From Kingdonia uniflora (Eukaryota; Streptophyta; Magnoliopsida; Ranunculales; Circaeasteraceae), in assembly GCA_014058105.1 (NCBI GenBank), contig JACGCM010002535.1, positions 3,844,001-3,908,000 on the forward strand: a stretch of 64,000 bases of DNA. Direction: 5' to 3'. The translations under genes were made by a program, and so were the position numbers. The notes under the pieces are model-generated. The model was given only the letters and a program-made list of their open reading frames with translations. It ran no database searches and was not told the DNA's origin. This document shows, in pieces, positions 46,365 to 58,179 of this stretch. Each line of letters opens with the position of its first letter. Position 1 is the stretch's first letter.

Positions 46365-46898
46365 CTATGTAAGTAGTAGACTCAGTACTAAAACCAAATC
46401 CTTAAACTGAAGGTCTTCTGAGTGCCAAAATATGATGGAAATGTAGAAACAGACTCCCACTAGTTGTTTTCCTCCTCTATTACCATCACCCTCTCCTCTG
46501 AAACCACCACCTCCAAAGAGTTGGTAGGGTTGAAGAGGGCCCAGCCTCGAAATCCATGGTGATACAAGAAAATAGCATAACTGCCCCGCAGTTATGCCTA
46601 TCCCTGCATATGAATCCCCAACCCTGTCTTCCACAAGAGTATGGAGATAGGCCCACCGATCCTCACCTGTCAAGACAACGACATGAAACCTCCACTTGTA
46701 GTAAAATTCCTCATCAGCTTCAATCACTTCGTCTTTCGACATGCCTTGATATGTCGGAGAAACAGAAGCGGGTATCGACATCTCTAAGGATTGGTCACTA
46801 AAGTATTTCAACTTCAACCTCTGTATTTCAGACGCAATCCTCTCTTCAACGACCATACTACGAGTCTTCACCATTGTTAATATTTCAGAGAATTTCAC
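46365..46898 (-). CDS. Antisense ORF near the 3' LTR of element B (177 aa), unrecognised
   Basis: The ORF is open for 177 codons and contains an internal start Met-Val-Lys-Thr-Arg-Ser-Met. The N-terminal two thirds is mixed and plausibly helical (Val-Glu-Glu-Arg-Ile-Ala-Ser-Glu-Ile). A Gly-rich stretch near residues 128-144 may mark an intron or decay. It lies 315 bp inside the 3' LTR, where an antisense transcript promoted from the LTR side would begin. Confidence 0.35.
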   Translation of the reverse strand: MKFSEILTMVKTRSMVVEERIASEIQRLKLKYFSDQSLEMSIPASVSPTYQGMSKDEVIEADEEFYYKWRFHVVVLTGEDRWAYLHTLVEDRVGDSYAGIGITAGQLCYFLVSPWISRLGPLQPYQLFGGGGFRGEGDGNRGGKQLVGVCFYISIIFWHSEDLQFKDLVLVLSLLLT

Positions 46899-47212
46899 AA
46901 AGAATAAGCGTAGTCTGCTTCCAAAATCCGATATAGCTACTATTTATATAACCCTACATTTAATGCACATGTACATTTTACCAAGAGTCATCATTCATTT
47001 CAGATACTACTTTTTGAGTCATAATCATCATATACATCAGCATCCACATCCTCATTAAATACACATCATTTCCCAATAACCCGCATAACTCCACACGGTC
47101 AAAGGCATCATTATTCCATTTCAATTATCAAAAGTTTTAGCCCAGATACTAAGTCATAAATAGATAATTTCTCAACCAAAGCCAGTCGTGACTTCGGTTG
47201 TGAGATGGCGAT

Positions 47213-47832
47213 TGTAGGGACCAATCCCTCGATCTCACCTGAAAATGAGCTCACCTAGTTTGAATTACCTCTATCTCAGATTCATTTATTTTTAACATAT
47301 CCTCCCCAGTCAAACATTCCAACCTACTCCACAAACTGGTTAAGAACGTGGGCCAAACTTTAACCAAAGAGCATTATCCAGTCAAAGATACCTATCTCTC
47401 ACAAACTTGTCAGTTATTCATTCAACTGCCACTAATCACATTGTTCGAAAAGCATGCTTAAGCACGATGAAAAGCTGCGAAGTAGGCCTATATAATGGAA
47501 AAGTTCCAGAAAAGACAAGGACCAAAAAAATTACACAAGAGATCATCAAGAAGCTACTTATTTTTTATTCTCAGCAACATTTAAGCTTCTTAATTACAAG
47601 GCTCAAGGTTTTCTATATCTAAAGATCACTTGTAATAAGATAGTCGCCTCAAGTAATAAAGATACTTTTACAAAAATCCTCTACTCGAGGTCATAGTTTT
47701 TACCTATTTAGAGGTTTGTCACGCTAGAATCACTTATTTCATTTCTTACTTTTCATTAGAATATTGTTACAGGTTTATTGGTATGATAACAAATTCTAAG
47801 AAATTTTGAGCTTGTGGAATTTGGCCATTACA
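47213..47832 (+). repeat. 3' LTR of gypsy element B
   Basis: The LTR begins tgtagggaccaatccctcg and ends ggccattaca (620 bp). A TATA box (cctatataa) is at about 47490. It is clearly related to LTR C (62715-63293), which starts tgtaagaacctatccctcg and shares aagttccagaa, atcacttgtaataagat and the 3' end. The next five bases (agtat) would be the target duplication, followed at once by the primer binding site of element D. Confidence 0.75.
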
Positions 47833-47838
47833 AGTATT

Positions 47839-47853
47839 GCACAGACGGCGCCA
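47839..47853 (-). other. Primer binding site of element D (minus strand)
   Basis: On the minus strand tggcgccgtctgtgc follows two bases after the LTR D end, the standard gypsy Tat-type primer binding site. It is read in the opposite direction to elements A, B and C. Only about 5-6 further bases of D internal sequence remain before element B. Confidence 0.75.
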
Positions 47854-47855
47854 AA

Positions 47856-48593
47856 TGTAGGAGCCAAGTTTCGTAGAGGGAGAAACTAATTCTTACACCT
47901 CGGGGTTGTCTTCGATTAGGGGACTACACAAGCATCTAATACAATAATAGACAATATTCCTATACTAACAAGCTTGCATGAAGTCCAAGAATGGGTTAAT
48001 CCATGACCTTTAGCAAGGATTTTTAATGGATGATGATATATATCGAGTTAAGGTAACAGGTTGAATAAAGGTTTATTACAGGGTGGTCGAAGGTAATCTT
48101 TGAAAGTTGGTGGGAAAGATTTTCTAACCCCTTAATAGTGCTCCTCCCTCCTATTTATAGGATATAGAAAGGGCTGAGTCACCATTGGAGGTCAGGTTAC
48201 ATGTATATCCTTTGGGGACAACTGACTTGCACCTAGAGTCGATTATGATACTGTAGTTGTTGGTTCTGACACTATAGCTATTGGTTCTATCACTATAGTT
48301 ATCGAGCGGCCTATTTTACGATTTTGTCTGGTGAGCTGGCTGTCTGACGTGTCTTCCTTCCACCTTGTATGACCATCGTTGAGGTATTTCTGGTACTGAT
48401 GCTGAGTTTTGGCGCTGCTCATCTATCTTTGACTATGGCAGATGGCTTCAATGATTCCTTTAAGTATTTGATTAGTCTCGGAAGGCTTCGTGGACTTAGT
48501 TGCTGACTTGTTGGGCTTCAAGTCTCTAGGTAGGCTTCGATGTAGCCATTAATTATTTAACTCGTGCTAGAAGGCTGCCAGTAGGCTACTACA
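47856..48593 (-). repeat. 5' LTR of gypsy element D (minus strand)
   Basis: On the plus strand the segment starts tgtaggagcc and ends ggctactaca. These ends form a 10-bp inverted repeat with one mismatch and TG/CA termini; length 738 bp. A TATA-like tatttataggata lies at about 48155. The adjoining primer binding site fixes the orientation. D is otherwise missing: element B joins it just past the primer binding site. Confidence 0.72.
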
Positions 48594-48599
48594 GCAAGT

Positions 48600-49655
48600 G
48601 CATATTTCTCTTTCTTGCTGTTCTCCTCTTTCAACCTAAGCTCTGGTGAAGTTTCCAACATTTATCTGAAATATACCTACTTTCCTTATAATTACTGTAA
48701 TAATTATACTTGGACAAAGATTCATCACCTTTGGACTCTCTCTTAAGCTCATTCTTCTTATCGTCTTTCATGTCACTAGTCAAGTATTTGCCTTCTATGG
48801 TAATCACCTTCATGGTAGAGTCTTCGATATGTGCCACAGTAAAGAGCTTTAACTTCCTTCGAATGGACTCCAACAAACCCCCCATGTACTTCATAAATAC
48901 CTCATACTCACACACATATATGTCTAAAACCAAAGTTTGGATATAACACTCCGTAGTGTACTCCTGTACAGATTGTCCATGCCTTTTACGCAAATGATGC
49001 CATTTAAATATCCTTTCTTGCTTATATCAAATAGGATAAAATTATTTCCTAACCAACACCTTAAATTTTTTCTAACTCAAGCTTTTAACAATGTGACATT
49101 TCTTATACGACTTCCACCACATGAGTACATGAGTTGCAAATTTAATGTGGAAAAGTATATTTTTTAATTATTTGAATATTCATATACTAAAAAGTAAGTC
49201 TCTAACCAATCTAACCAGTTATCTAATTTCTCAGCATCTATTAACCTGTCAAATACTGGAATTTCAATTTTAAAGTCAATACAAAGATTATGCATTAGAT
49301 TCATGGACTTACCAATAACCGATCTTTTCTCAATAGATTCGGTATCACTAGAATCTCTATCTTCCTCCTCGTTACCCTTGTCATTCTCCTCCTCCAAAAT
49401 TTCTTTTGTCTTCTTGTGCTCTTATCACTTGGTCGAAGTGGATGCTTTAGTGAGGTTTATGAGGTGTAATTGTGCTACCAACTCCTCTAGAGTAGTAGTT
49501 AGATCAAAAAGTTTATTTTTAAGTTTTGCAAGTCTATCTTCAGAATCACCGATCTCCAAATTCACGTTCTTCTTCGTGGTATTTTTTCTGTGAATCTTCA
49601 TCAAACTCATAAGGCTCTCATTCATTTTCTTGAGTCGATCACCTATAGAGACCAT
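48600..49655 (-). pseudogene. Ty3/gypsy gag of element E
   Basis: The coding order from 49655 down starts with a Leu/Lys-rich N-terminal helix (49655-49425). An acidic linker follows (49397 on), then Ile-Pro-Val-Phe-Asp with Leu-Asp-Asn-Trp-Leu-Asp-Trp-Leu-Glu. The retrotransposon-gag core is Lys-Arg-His-Gly-Gln-Ser-Val-Gln-Glu-Tyr-Thr-Thr-Glu (48980 region), and a Cys-Trp-Lys-Leu-His motif lies near 48655. Frameshifts and stops split it (for example about 49163-48994). It is cut at about 48594 by LTR D, so no pol is attached. Confidence 0.7.
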
Positions 49656-49689
49656 AAACTAATACCCCCTAAGAATCATAATCCAAAAT

Positions 49690-50340
49690 CTAATACCACT
49701 TAACCCACAATTGAATTGGAGTTTGACTTACAACAAAGAATAAATGGATACGAACGATTTGGCAGGATAATTTCTCAATAAAAGCTTTAATTGCTCAATT
49801 GATTGATTCTAATTGAATTCTTCTATTAAACCCTAAGTTCTAGATTACAAACTTGAATCCTTTCATATTGCCTAGCCTTACCTTTTTTTGAAGGTTACAA
49901 GTTTCTTAGTTACAATATATGACAAATATGCCTTTAAACACACTAAAATTAGAAGTAGTCATGATAGTCGTTCGAACGAACCCATAGGTCATTTGAACGA
50001 CTAGCCTAATTAAGCCTGAAAAGTTAGATAGATCAAATTGGTCTCCTGGGAACCCAGAGTCGTTTGAACGACTCCAAATATCGTTGGAGCGATATGCCAA
50101 ATTAAGCCTAAAAAATAAGACAACTAGAATTCCTTATTTTGGTCTTCGACTAGTTTGAACGACCTAGGTAAATAAGCCTTGAATTAACAATAGCACCTTG
50201 GCTTCACTTACACCAAGGCTCGTTCGAACGACTTGGCATCCTGAAAGATGTTTAATGTCTAGATTCTCTTGGAACAGAGATAGTACTGATACTTAACACG
50301 AAATGAAGCCAATACCAAATATGGATGTTTCAATATTACA
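49690..50340 (-). repeat. LTR/leader region of element E with palindromes
   Basis: On the minus strand tggtattag, similar to the tggtatcagag primer binding region, lies at about 49700, just upstream of gag. Upstream of it, at 49960-50235, the palindrome gtcgttTGAAcgac or gtcgTTCGAAcgac recurs about six times. The outer end (50300-50330) matches the fragment at 2617-2650. I infer an LTR of about 600 bp; the exact ends are not fixed. Confidence 0.45.
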
Positions 50341-52465
50341 TTGTAATTTCCCTATAAAATGACCTATCACATTTTTTCTGGTAACTACAAAATCAAGAAA
50401 TTTGTTCTTCAAAAGCCAATATCATGAACATAAATAGTGAATAATTAAGATCCTAGATGTGGCTCATGCCTATGATGGTGTCGCTGTGGTGGAGATGTTG
50501 GTGTTTATTAATTGGTTTTGGAGTAAAAAGAGAGGTTAATGATGAATTGCAGATGATGGTGAATGTGATGAAAATGAAGACGTGTTTGTGTGTTAAGGAT
50601 TGTGAAGATGATAAGTTGTAAATGTTAATCTCTTCACAACCTAACAGAAACATGTAATGATAGAGATTGAGTTAAAGGTATTCATCGTTCTTGGTACATA
50701 ATTAAACAGAGTGGGATTTTCCCTAAAAACATTTCATTTGTTATTAGTGGAATGATGATGAATCTTTTGATACAAACATGGCTAACGAAATAAGTAATGT
50801 CAAAAAGTTAAGACATGATCTTTCGCGATTGATTTTAAAGCAAAACCACATTCATATCTTCTTCTATAAGTTGCATAAGATTTACAATCGAAAAATTCCC
50901 TCTATTGATTTCCAATAAATTGAGAGACTAATTGAGCATTATTAATTCATAATCAATCCACCGTTACAGAGGCAAACCTGATAAGAGGAGAAAGGAAAAC
51001 CTTGAAGGAAGAGACGAATGAAGTCGAGTACTTGGGTTTCACATAAGAAAAAGAGTTACTTTGTCAGGCCTGACCAAAAAGTCGGGTCCCAATTTATAAT
51101 ATATTTAGAGTAACTTCCTTTTTCTTTAATTCATTGTTATTTAATTAGTTGATTCTTAGTGAAAATTTAATTAATTGTAATATTATCTTTACTTAAATCT
51201 TAAATGAGTTTTGCAGGCTTCTTACACTAAAGTATTTTTGATTAATAGTGTCGTAATTAGTTATTTCTTATACATAATATTTTAAATAATTATAGCCTTG
51301 TGTTGACTTAATTCCTAACTTTGGCTTTTTCAATTAAAGATTTATTTTAATTGCGATACAAACCTTAAGTTTCTAGACAAATTAAGATTAAAAAGATCAT
51401 TTTTTTCTTCAATTATCCTTAAAATCCTAATTATGATTTTTTTTTTCGTGATTTGCCGAATTATTTCCTTGTTTAAGTAAACTTTTTTTGAAAAATGTTC
51501 AAACCTCTAAGAAAATATTAAAAATTTGAACACCAATTTCCATTGTTAAAGGATAAATGGATATTCAAAAATAAAGCTATTACATGATTGATAAAATTCC
51601 TAAAGACAATCAATTTATTTTATTTTGTCCTAAACAAGCTGAAAAAACACTAAAGGCATCTCAAGGATTAATATAATTTAGTAGGTTAATCCCTTATCAA
51701 GTCAGGTCCTTCAATAATGAGTCTTGGTTCTTGCCCTATCTGATACATGTGCAAGACCCTATTAAAGATGGTTGGGACAAACCAAAAGCCTTGTTAAGAT
51801 GGTTAGGTGCATTCATGTAAGTATTGCTCATAACATTATCAGCCTTGAAGAAGGACTTTGGAAAGGCAAAATTAGGTGTCACCGAGTAGCAAAATCTTTC
51901 ACCGACTACTCCACCTTGTTCAAAATTCAAGAATTAGTCTATTTACATAGAAAAAATAGGACTTAAATTATGATATAAGAAATTAATTGATGAAAAAGTA
52001 TTAACTTTCTAGCATAAAATTTGTTGGGACGTTTAGTTTCAACTGAGTGAAAAAATTACCATTGTATGAAATCCTAGTCTAGAGGTCCATAAATAATTTA
52101 AGCGTGTATGATATATATTATCTCAACCCAGTTATATTTCTTGGCTCCCTTCTCTTACCATGTAAGGGTATCCTTGGAAACCATGAACGTTATTGCATCC
52201 TACCAAAGGTATTGGATGAGTTTCGAATCCCCGAGGAGTTACTCACCTTGTAATAACAACAAAATATTCAGCCTGTAAAGATCCATCATTAGCTATGAAA
52301 CATGATATGGAATTACAGATAATAAATTACCTTATTTCATATGGGGTTTACTACTCGTGAAATAAATCTAATTAATTGAAGTTCTTGAGCACTAACCTTA
52401 CTCCATCCGATAAGGTTGTACAAATTGGTACTAAATTGGATATTCATATTAAATTAAGATCACTC
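50341..52465. other. AT-rich stretch, no gene supported
   Basis: ORFs of 64-66 codons at 50653-50453 and around 51736-51966 show no domain. The region 51000-51700 is very AT-rich. Part of 51720-52460 could be further debris of the MYB gene that ends at 52466, since it lies downstream of it on the minus strand, but nothing recognisable was found. Confidence 0.45.
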
Positions 52466-53156
52466 TTATTGAAGACAGTTGAAATAAATGATAAAAGAAT
52501 TGGTGCTTACATGGTTCTTATTAATATTGACATCAAAGTCACTAGATCGACGTTTAGGATTACTAGAGGTGGCCTGTCTAAGAAAATGCTTTTGTGCATG
52601 ACTCGCCACTTAAGCTGTGGTCTTGGTCGTCACAAAATTCTTTGAAATTCCTTTCCATTTACCTTTTTCTAGCTTCACAAGTCCTAAAAGGAATGTTATA
52701 TGTTCATCCTTTGTCCATGGTACCCCTGGTTTGATACAGGTTTCAAATATGTTAAGAGTAAAACAATATCTTTTTTATTGATCCAATTACATTTAAGGCT
52801 ACCATGCTATTTTGAAATTTAAAATAGAGCTTTCTAAAATGGCACTATAGACTTCCATAAAAACATCAAAGGCTTTTAATAGAGGAAGAACTATGAATTA
52901 TTACCTTTCTTTTTTTGATGATGACCTTGATCGAATCACAAAGGTCCATCAGACAGATACTTGCATACATTTGTACCCGTATTGGCTTTCTGAGATTCTA
53001 AATTACATGTACTCCCACTCTTTTTCTTTATATTGTCTCGGGATTCTTAAAAACCTGTACGCCGAAAAGCATAAATGACCTTTTGACATTGCAAGTTCTA
53101 CAATTATGGCTAGTACGACCACAGTTAGAACACTTCCTAGTCAATTCCTTTACCAT
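52466..53156 (-). pseudogene. MYB-related transcription factor (SHAQKYF class, KUA1/DIV type) pseudogene
   Basis: Two exons are visible. Exon 1 (53156-52905) starts Met-Val-Lys-Glu-Leu-Thr-Arg-Lys-Cys-Ser-Asn-Cys-Gly and carries the N-terminal Cys-x2-Cys-x4-His-x4-Cys knuckle (His-Asn-Cys-Arg-Thr-Cys), then Leu-Phe-Gly-Val. Exon 2 (52725-52466) carries the single MYB repeat: Val-Pro-Trp-Thr-Lys-Asp-Glu-His, Lys-Gly-Lys-Trp-Lys-Gly-Ile-Ser, then Val-Ala-Ser-His-Ala-Gln-Lys-His-Phe. The His replaces the usual Tyr of SHAQKYF. Such factors bind I-box-like DNA elements. Two stops in exon 1, one stop (TAA in place of Gln) just before Val-Ala-Ser-His, and a one-base frame mismatch at the junction show that it is dead. 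The intron is 52904-52726. Confidence 0.85.
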
Positions 53157-53929
53157 TATTTTTCTTTACTCTTTCTCAAATTTAAGCACTAACAATTTTT
53201 ATCCTTCTCCCCCACTTTTACTCTCTCACAATAGTAGAATAGCTCCCAATTTTTCATTACACTAGGTCATGTTCTTATACTAAGTTCATATATGCTAATA
53301 AATTGACCTCGATCATATTTCTCTGACTATTATTGCCAGTATTTTGCGAAGATTTTGTAATTTAATGATGTTTATTTTTCTTACTACAAATGTAGTACAT
53401 TTTTCTTTTAGATTTGCTTATCCAAATTCAGACACTTAATAAAAGTTGTTGGCACACAAAACTGAATTAAATATTATTTATACATTAAATATTATTTAAT
53501 TAAAACATAAATTATATAATAGAAAAAGGAAAGTTAAAATTTTGCACACTAAATACTATAATTGTGTGTTATTTACATACTTTTGTAATTAATTACTACA
53601 TTATTGCTAACACAATTCGAATCTCATTTTCAAATACAGTGGCCACATTGCTAGCCTTGTAGACTAAATACATAGCCTAATGTCTAATAACAGGCTGTCT
53701 TTCAGTGAAAATTAATTGACCATTGGTTTAATGTTAGTTATACAATTTTTGATTTTTTTTTCAAATGTTTGACTTTTGTCTAATTTCAATTCTATACATA
53801 TAATTGTACAAAATGCTATCTGTATTAAAAAAAATATTTTTATCCAAATAGTAGTCTTGTCTGGCATGATTGTAATAATTGTTTAGTTTCAGTCATAATT
53901 ATTGGAAATCATTATTCATAATAAAAGTA
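53157..53929. other. AT-rich spacer, nothing recognised
   Basis: No ORF, repeat array or RNA gene was seen. The sequence is strongly AT-rich, including aattaaatattattt-type repeats near 53460-53500. Confidence 0.5.
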
Positions 53930-54368
53930 TACTAGCTATCTAACCATAGACAAACATAAATACATAAATATAGAGAGAACAAAAGCTTTCATTAAGGAAC
54001 TTATTAGGTTACAGAATATAACCCTTTTAGGGATTTATATAGAATACCTCCAAAAACTCTCTAGGGTTAGGAGTCGGTGGGTCACTCCAAACCCAGTTCA
54101 GGTGGGACACAACCGAATGGTTCCTAACCTTCTCCCCTTTTGGGTGTCCCATATCTAGACGACTTGCCTCATTAAAACCTTTACCTAGTAAAACCCAGTG
54201 GGCAAAAGGCTTTGCAAGGAAAGAGTATAATCCCATGTCACAAATGGGTTGTGGGCACTTATAACGTTGCCTCATCAAAACCTCCAGCCAGTAAAGCCCC
54301 CACAGATAAAAATTATGATATCTAGAAAAGGAGTACAACACGCATATTCCCACGTCAGGTGGAGACTA
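53930..54368 (-). repeat. 3' LTR of copia element F
   Basis: A purine tract (cagggggag on the minus strand, 54377-54369) precedes the segment. It contains the copia-LTR phrases tgttgtactcc, ccactgggttttactaggtaaagg and ttttaatgaggcaa (twice in variant form), and a tctatataaatcc box. The outer end is approximate. The stretch near 54055-54110 matches the remnant at 61207-61262. Confidence 0.65.
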
Positions 54369-54445
54369 CTCCCCCTGACGTCTATCTCCAAGAGATGTGT
54401 CTCCCAGGTACTAATTTATTGAAGTTAGAGTATGCAAGAGCCTTC

Positions 54446-57400
54446 TTAAAGTACTTGGACAATATCAATTTCATTCACCTTCTGTAGTTCATGAGTATGG
54501 AAGAACTTCTGTAAAATATGTTTGGTCCTATCTTCCATGATAAAGCCTCCTCTAACTTGAGCAATGCAAGCAACATTGTCTTCATATAGAGTAGTAGAGT
54601 CCTTCTGGACAGAATATAATCCACAAGTTTTGATGATGTGATTTACCATAAAGCGTAACCAAAAACATTTTATGCCTATTTCGTAAAGTACAAGAATCTC
54701 GGCATGATTTGAAGAGGTAGCCAACATCGTCTATTTCTCTGATCTCCATAATATCAATGTATTGCAATGCAAGAATGCATATCCTGACTGAGATCAGCCT
54801 TATTGCGGGTCTAACAAATATCTTGTATCCATTTACCCTTCCAATTTATACTTACCACTTTTCGGGTAAAATAGACCCAAATCTATTTTGCCTTTCAGGT
54901 ATTGTAGAATGTGCTTGATCCCATTCTAGTACCTTTAGGTAGGAGCAGAACTATGGCGAGCCATACAGTTTACTGCGAATGAGATATTGGGTCTAGTACA
55001 CCCTGCTAAATATTACAAAGCACCAATTACTTCAAGATGTGACACCTCAAGCCCTAAGAGTTCCTCCCCCTCATCCAGAGGGTGGAAAATATTATTGTGC
55101 ACATTAAAGTGGCAGACTACTATAAACATTTTAGCATTGTGTGCTACATCTATATTGAATTGTTTGAGGATCCGTTCGGTTTATGTCGCCAGGTGGACAA
55201 GTATTCCACTACCAAGGAGTTCAATCTGCAAACTGAGACAGTACTTGGTTTTCCCAGGATCTTTTATTTGGAATTCCTTTTTAAGGTATTCGACGACATT
55301 CGTTATCTCCCTTGGAGTTTCGATCATATTTAGATCATCGACGTACACTGCAATAATAGTAAATCCAATTTTTGTCTTCTTAATAAAAATACATGGGTAG
55401 ATAGAATTATTTGTAAAACCTTCGGCTTCCAAATATTTAGTCAATCTATTATGCCACATAAGCCCTGATTGCTTCAAACTTATAGTAACTTATCCAATTT
55501 TATTACGTACATACCCCGTGTGTTAGGCTTTATAATTTCCGGAAGCTTATACCCTTCGGGTAGCATCATGTAGATATTATCTAGTTTCTCATATAGATAC
55601 ATGGTAACTATGTTCATATGAAGCATGTCCTGATATTCCTTGATAATTGATAGCCTGATCAGGTAATGGAATGTTATAGTATCCATGACCGGAGAATAAG
55701 TTTCATCGTAATTGATACTAGGCCCTTAAGAAAAGCCTTGGGCAGTTAGTGTTGCCTTGTATTCTACTATCTCACAATGTTCATTATGTTTTCATATGAA
55801 TAACCATTTATAACTGACAGGATTTATGGTATCATGCATACGGACAATTGGTCTGAACACTTTGCACTTTCTAGCGAGCTGAGCTCAGCTTAGATCACAA
55901 ATTTTCATTTTGGCCAATCTTTGCGGTTACAAGATTCATTAACCGTAAGGAATTTTGTATCATCATTCTCAATGGTGAGCGCAGGAACCAAGGTGAATAA
56001 GTTATCGACAACTACTTTTGAACGATCTTTAAGTTGTACCATTATAAACATAATTGATCGAGATCTCTCTATTATTATAACTATGTACTACATCGGGCAT
56101 GTCTGGTAATGTATCAACTGGTTGTGTAGCTATAGTAGACCTGTTAATGGGTGGCTCCATCTTAGATGAATTGACTATACCATTAGTCATTTTTGGTTCT
56201 AATTTTTGCTGCTTCTCGGAAGTCGGTTCCTTGTCCTTAGGAGGACGTCCATGGGGCCTCTTAACCTGCGGAATGTGCGACTATTTCTTTCAAAGCCTTT
56301 AGCCGTGTAGGAGCATGCCCATTAGTCACTTTAGTAGCGTTATTGAATGCATCCGGTATTTCAGTGGCGACATGTTGTAAGTGAAGTATCCGTTGGACTT
56401 TATTGTCACTCTATTTAATAACAGGATCCAGATGAGATAATGATGGTATTCTCCAAGTTAACTTAGGAACTTCTACAACATTATCTATCATATCCCCACT
56501 TAATACTTAGAAAACTATTTTATCAAAGTGGCAATCTGAGAATCTTGCAGTAAAGGTGTCACCTGTAGTAGGTTCCAAAGTATCTAATGATAGATGGTGA
56601 ATCATAACCTATGGAGATACCAAGGTGGCATTGGGGGCCCATTTTTGGGCATTGCAGAGGTGTAATTAGCTCCAACACGGTACATCTGATGGTGTGAAAA
56701 TGTTTGACATGGGGCGAGGTTTTAACCTAGTAACTAGTTGCTTTGAGGAAAACTGATAATTCACGTTCGGACGAACTCTAATAACTACATTGGCATGCAA
56801 GATTGCATGACCCCAAGTAGTGGCAAGAAGCTGAGGTCACAATAATAGTGGCCTAGTGATTATTTGCAATCGCTTTATTAGGTTCCTCATTATACCATTC
56901 TGGGTAAGGATATGGGGTACTAGATGTTCCACATCTATCCCATTAGAGATACAATAATCATTGAATGCATGGGAGGTAAACTCATCTACGCCATCAAGTC
57001 AGATCGACTTGATCAGGTACTCCAAGAAATGATCCCACAATCGAATAATTTGCGCAAGAAGTCTTTCAAATGCCATGTTCCTTGTAAATTATAGGCAAAC
57101 ATGTGACCCTCATAAATATGCTTCAATAATGACCATAAAATACCTAAATGGGCCACTATGTTGTTGGATAGATCCACATATATCTCCGTGGATGCGTAGG
57201 AAAAAGTTTGGAAACTCCGACTCTACCTTGGTCATGCTAGGTCGGACAATCAACTTACCCTAAGAATAGGCATTGTAAGGGTAGTTTCGCAGTACACGGA
57301 TCTTTTCTCCTTTCAAAGAATATCTAGAGTTACTGTCAATAATTTTTCATATCATCAGAGAACCTGAATGTTCTAGAAAATTGTGCCATAGTTTGAATAT

Positions 57401-57800
57401 TTTCTCTTACAAGAGAATTTTTTTTGTTATAGTATAGGTCTCGACATACCAAATGTATGTGGAATAAAGCCTTGAAGGGTGTATTGGACACCATTCCAAT
57501 ACTATTTTCTAACGTTGTGGAGTGGTCAAAGTAATATACAAAACCTGATTTTGTTCTTCTCCCTTAGTTTTTACTTAATATCCATTGTCATGGATATCAT
57601 GAGAGCTGAGTAGATTCTTGGTAGAATTGTTGGCGTATAAAGTGGAATGGATACTCAGCATCGCACCGTTAGGTAGGAATAATCTGGCGCTACTAGTACC
57701 TTCTATCATACTGGCCGAGCTAATGGTAGCCCTGAGATCGCCGATGAACAAGGCCAGAAACAAAAAAATATTTTTTATCTCGTAGAGACGAGTGCTTGGT
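54446..57800 (-). pseudogene. Ty1/copia pol (integrase, reverse transcriptase, RNase H) of element F
   Basis: RNase H is at 54727-54446 (Ala-Thr-Ser-Ser-Asn-His-Ala-Glu-Ile, Tyr-Glu-Asp-Asn-Val-Ala-Cys-Ile-Ala-Gln). Reverse transcriptase is at 55686-55181 with Tyr-Val-Asp-Asp intact (Ile-Ile-Ala-Val-Tyr-Val-Asp-Asp). Integrase is at about 57263-56760 (Gly-Pro-Phe-Arg-Tyr-Phe-Met-Val-Ile-Ile). Its catalytic Asp and Glu are altered (Leu-Asp-Gly-Val-Asp-Glu-Phe; Asn-Gly-Ile-Met-Arg-Asn). Many stops and shifts divide the frame. It is a typical decayed copia polyprotein in minus orientation. Confidence 0.8.
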
Positions 57801-58179
57801 ACCACTGCCTACCAGACAGTTGTCGCCACTCATCCAATTATCAAAAAATGCTCGATGAGCGGAATGATCTATATGGTCAACTTGTATATATTAGATTAAT
57901 TATCATTCAACATAACTAGCTACTATGCCAAGCAAATTTTTTAACATATAATAATTATAGCAGAAAAATAAAAATCTCATAGATGATGATACCGAATATA
58001 TTTAAAACATAATTTAAAACATATTCAACAACACTTATTAATCTAAACCAACCACTATATTCAAAACATAATTTAGAAAAAGTACTAACATAGAAAATCT
58101 ACTACTAACAACCAAGCAAAGAAACTACTATGTGTTCTCAATATATGACGTCAATTATCTTATGAGAAGGTGTTACTGA

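Noticed and set aside
48595..48659. tgttggaaacttc considered as the start of LTR D
   Set aside because: This stretch encodes the Cys-Trp-Lys-Leu-His motif of gag E; the 10-bp inverted ends place the LTR boundary at 48593.
55082..55400. Plus-strand ORFs over copia reverse transcriptase
   Set aside because: Complement of the minus-strand reverse transcriptase that contains Tyr-Val-Asp-Asp.
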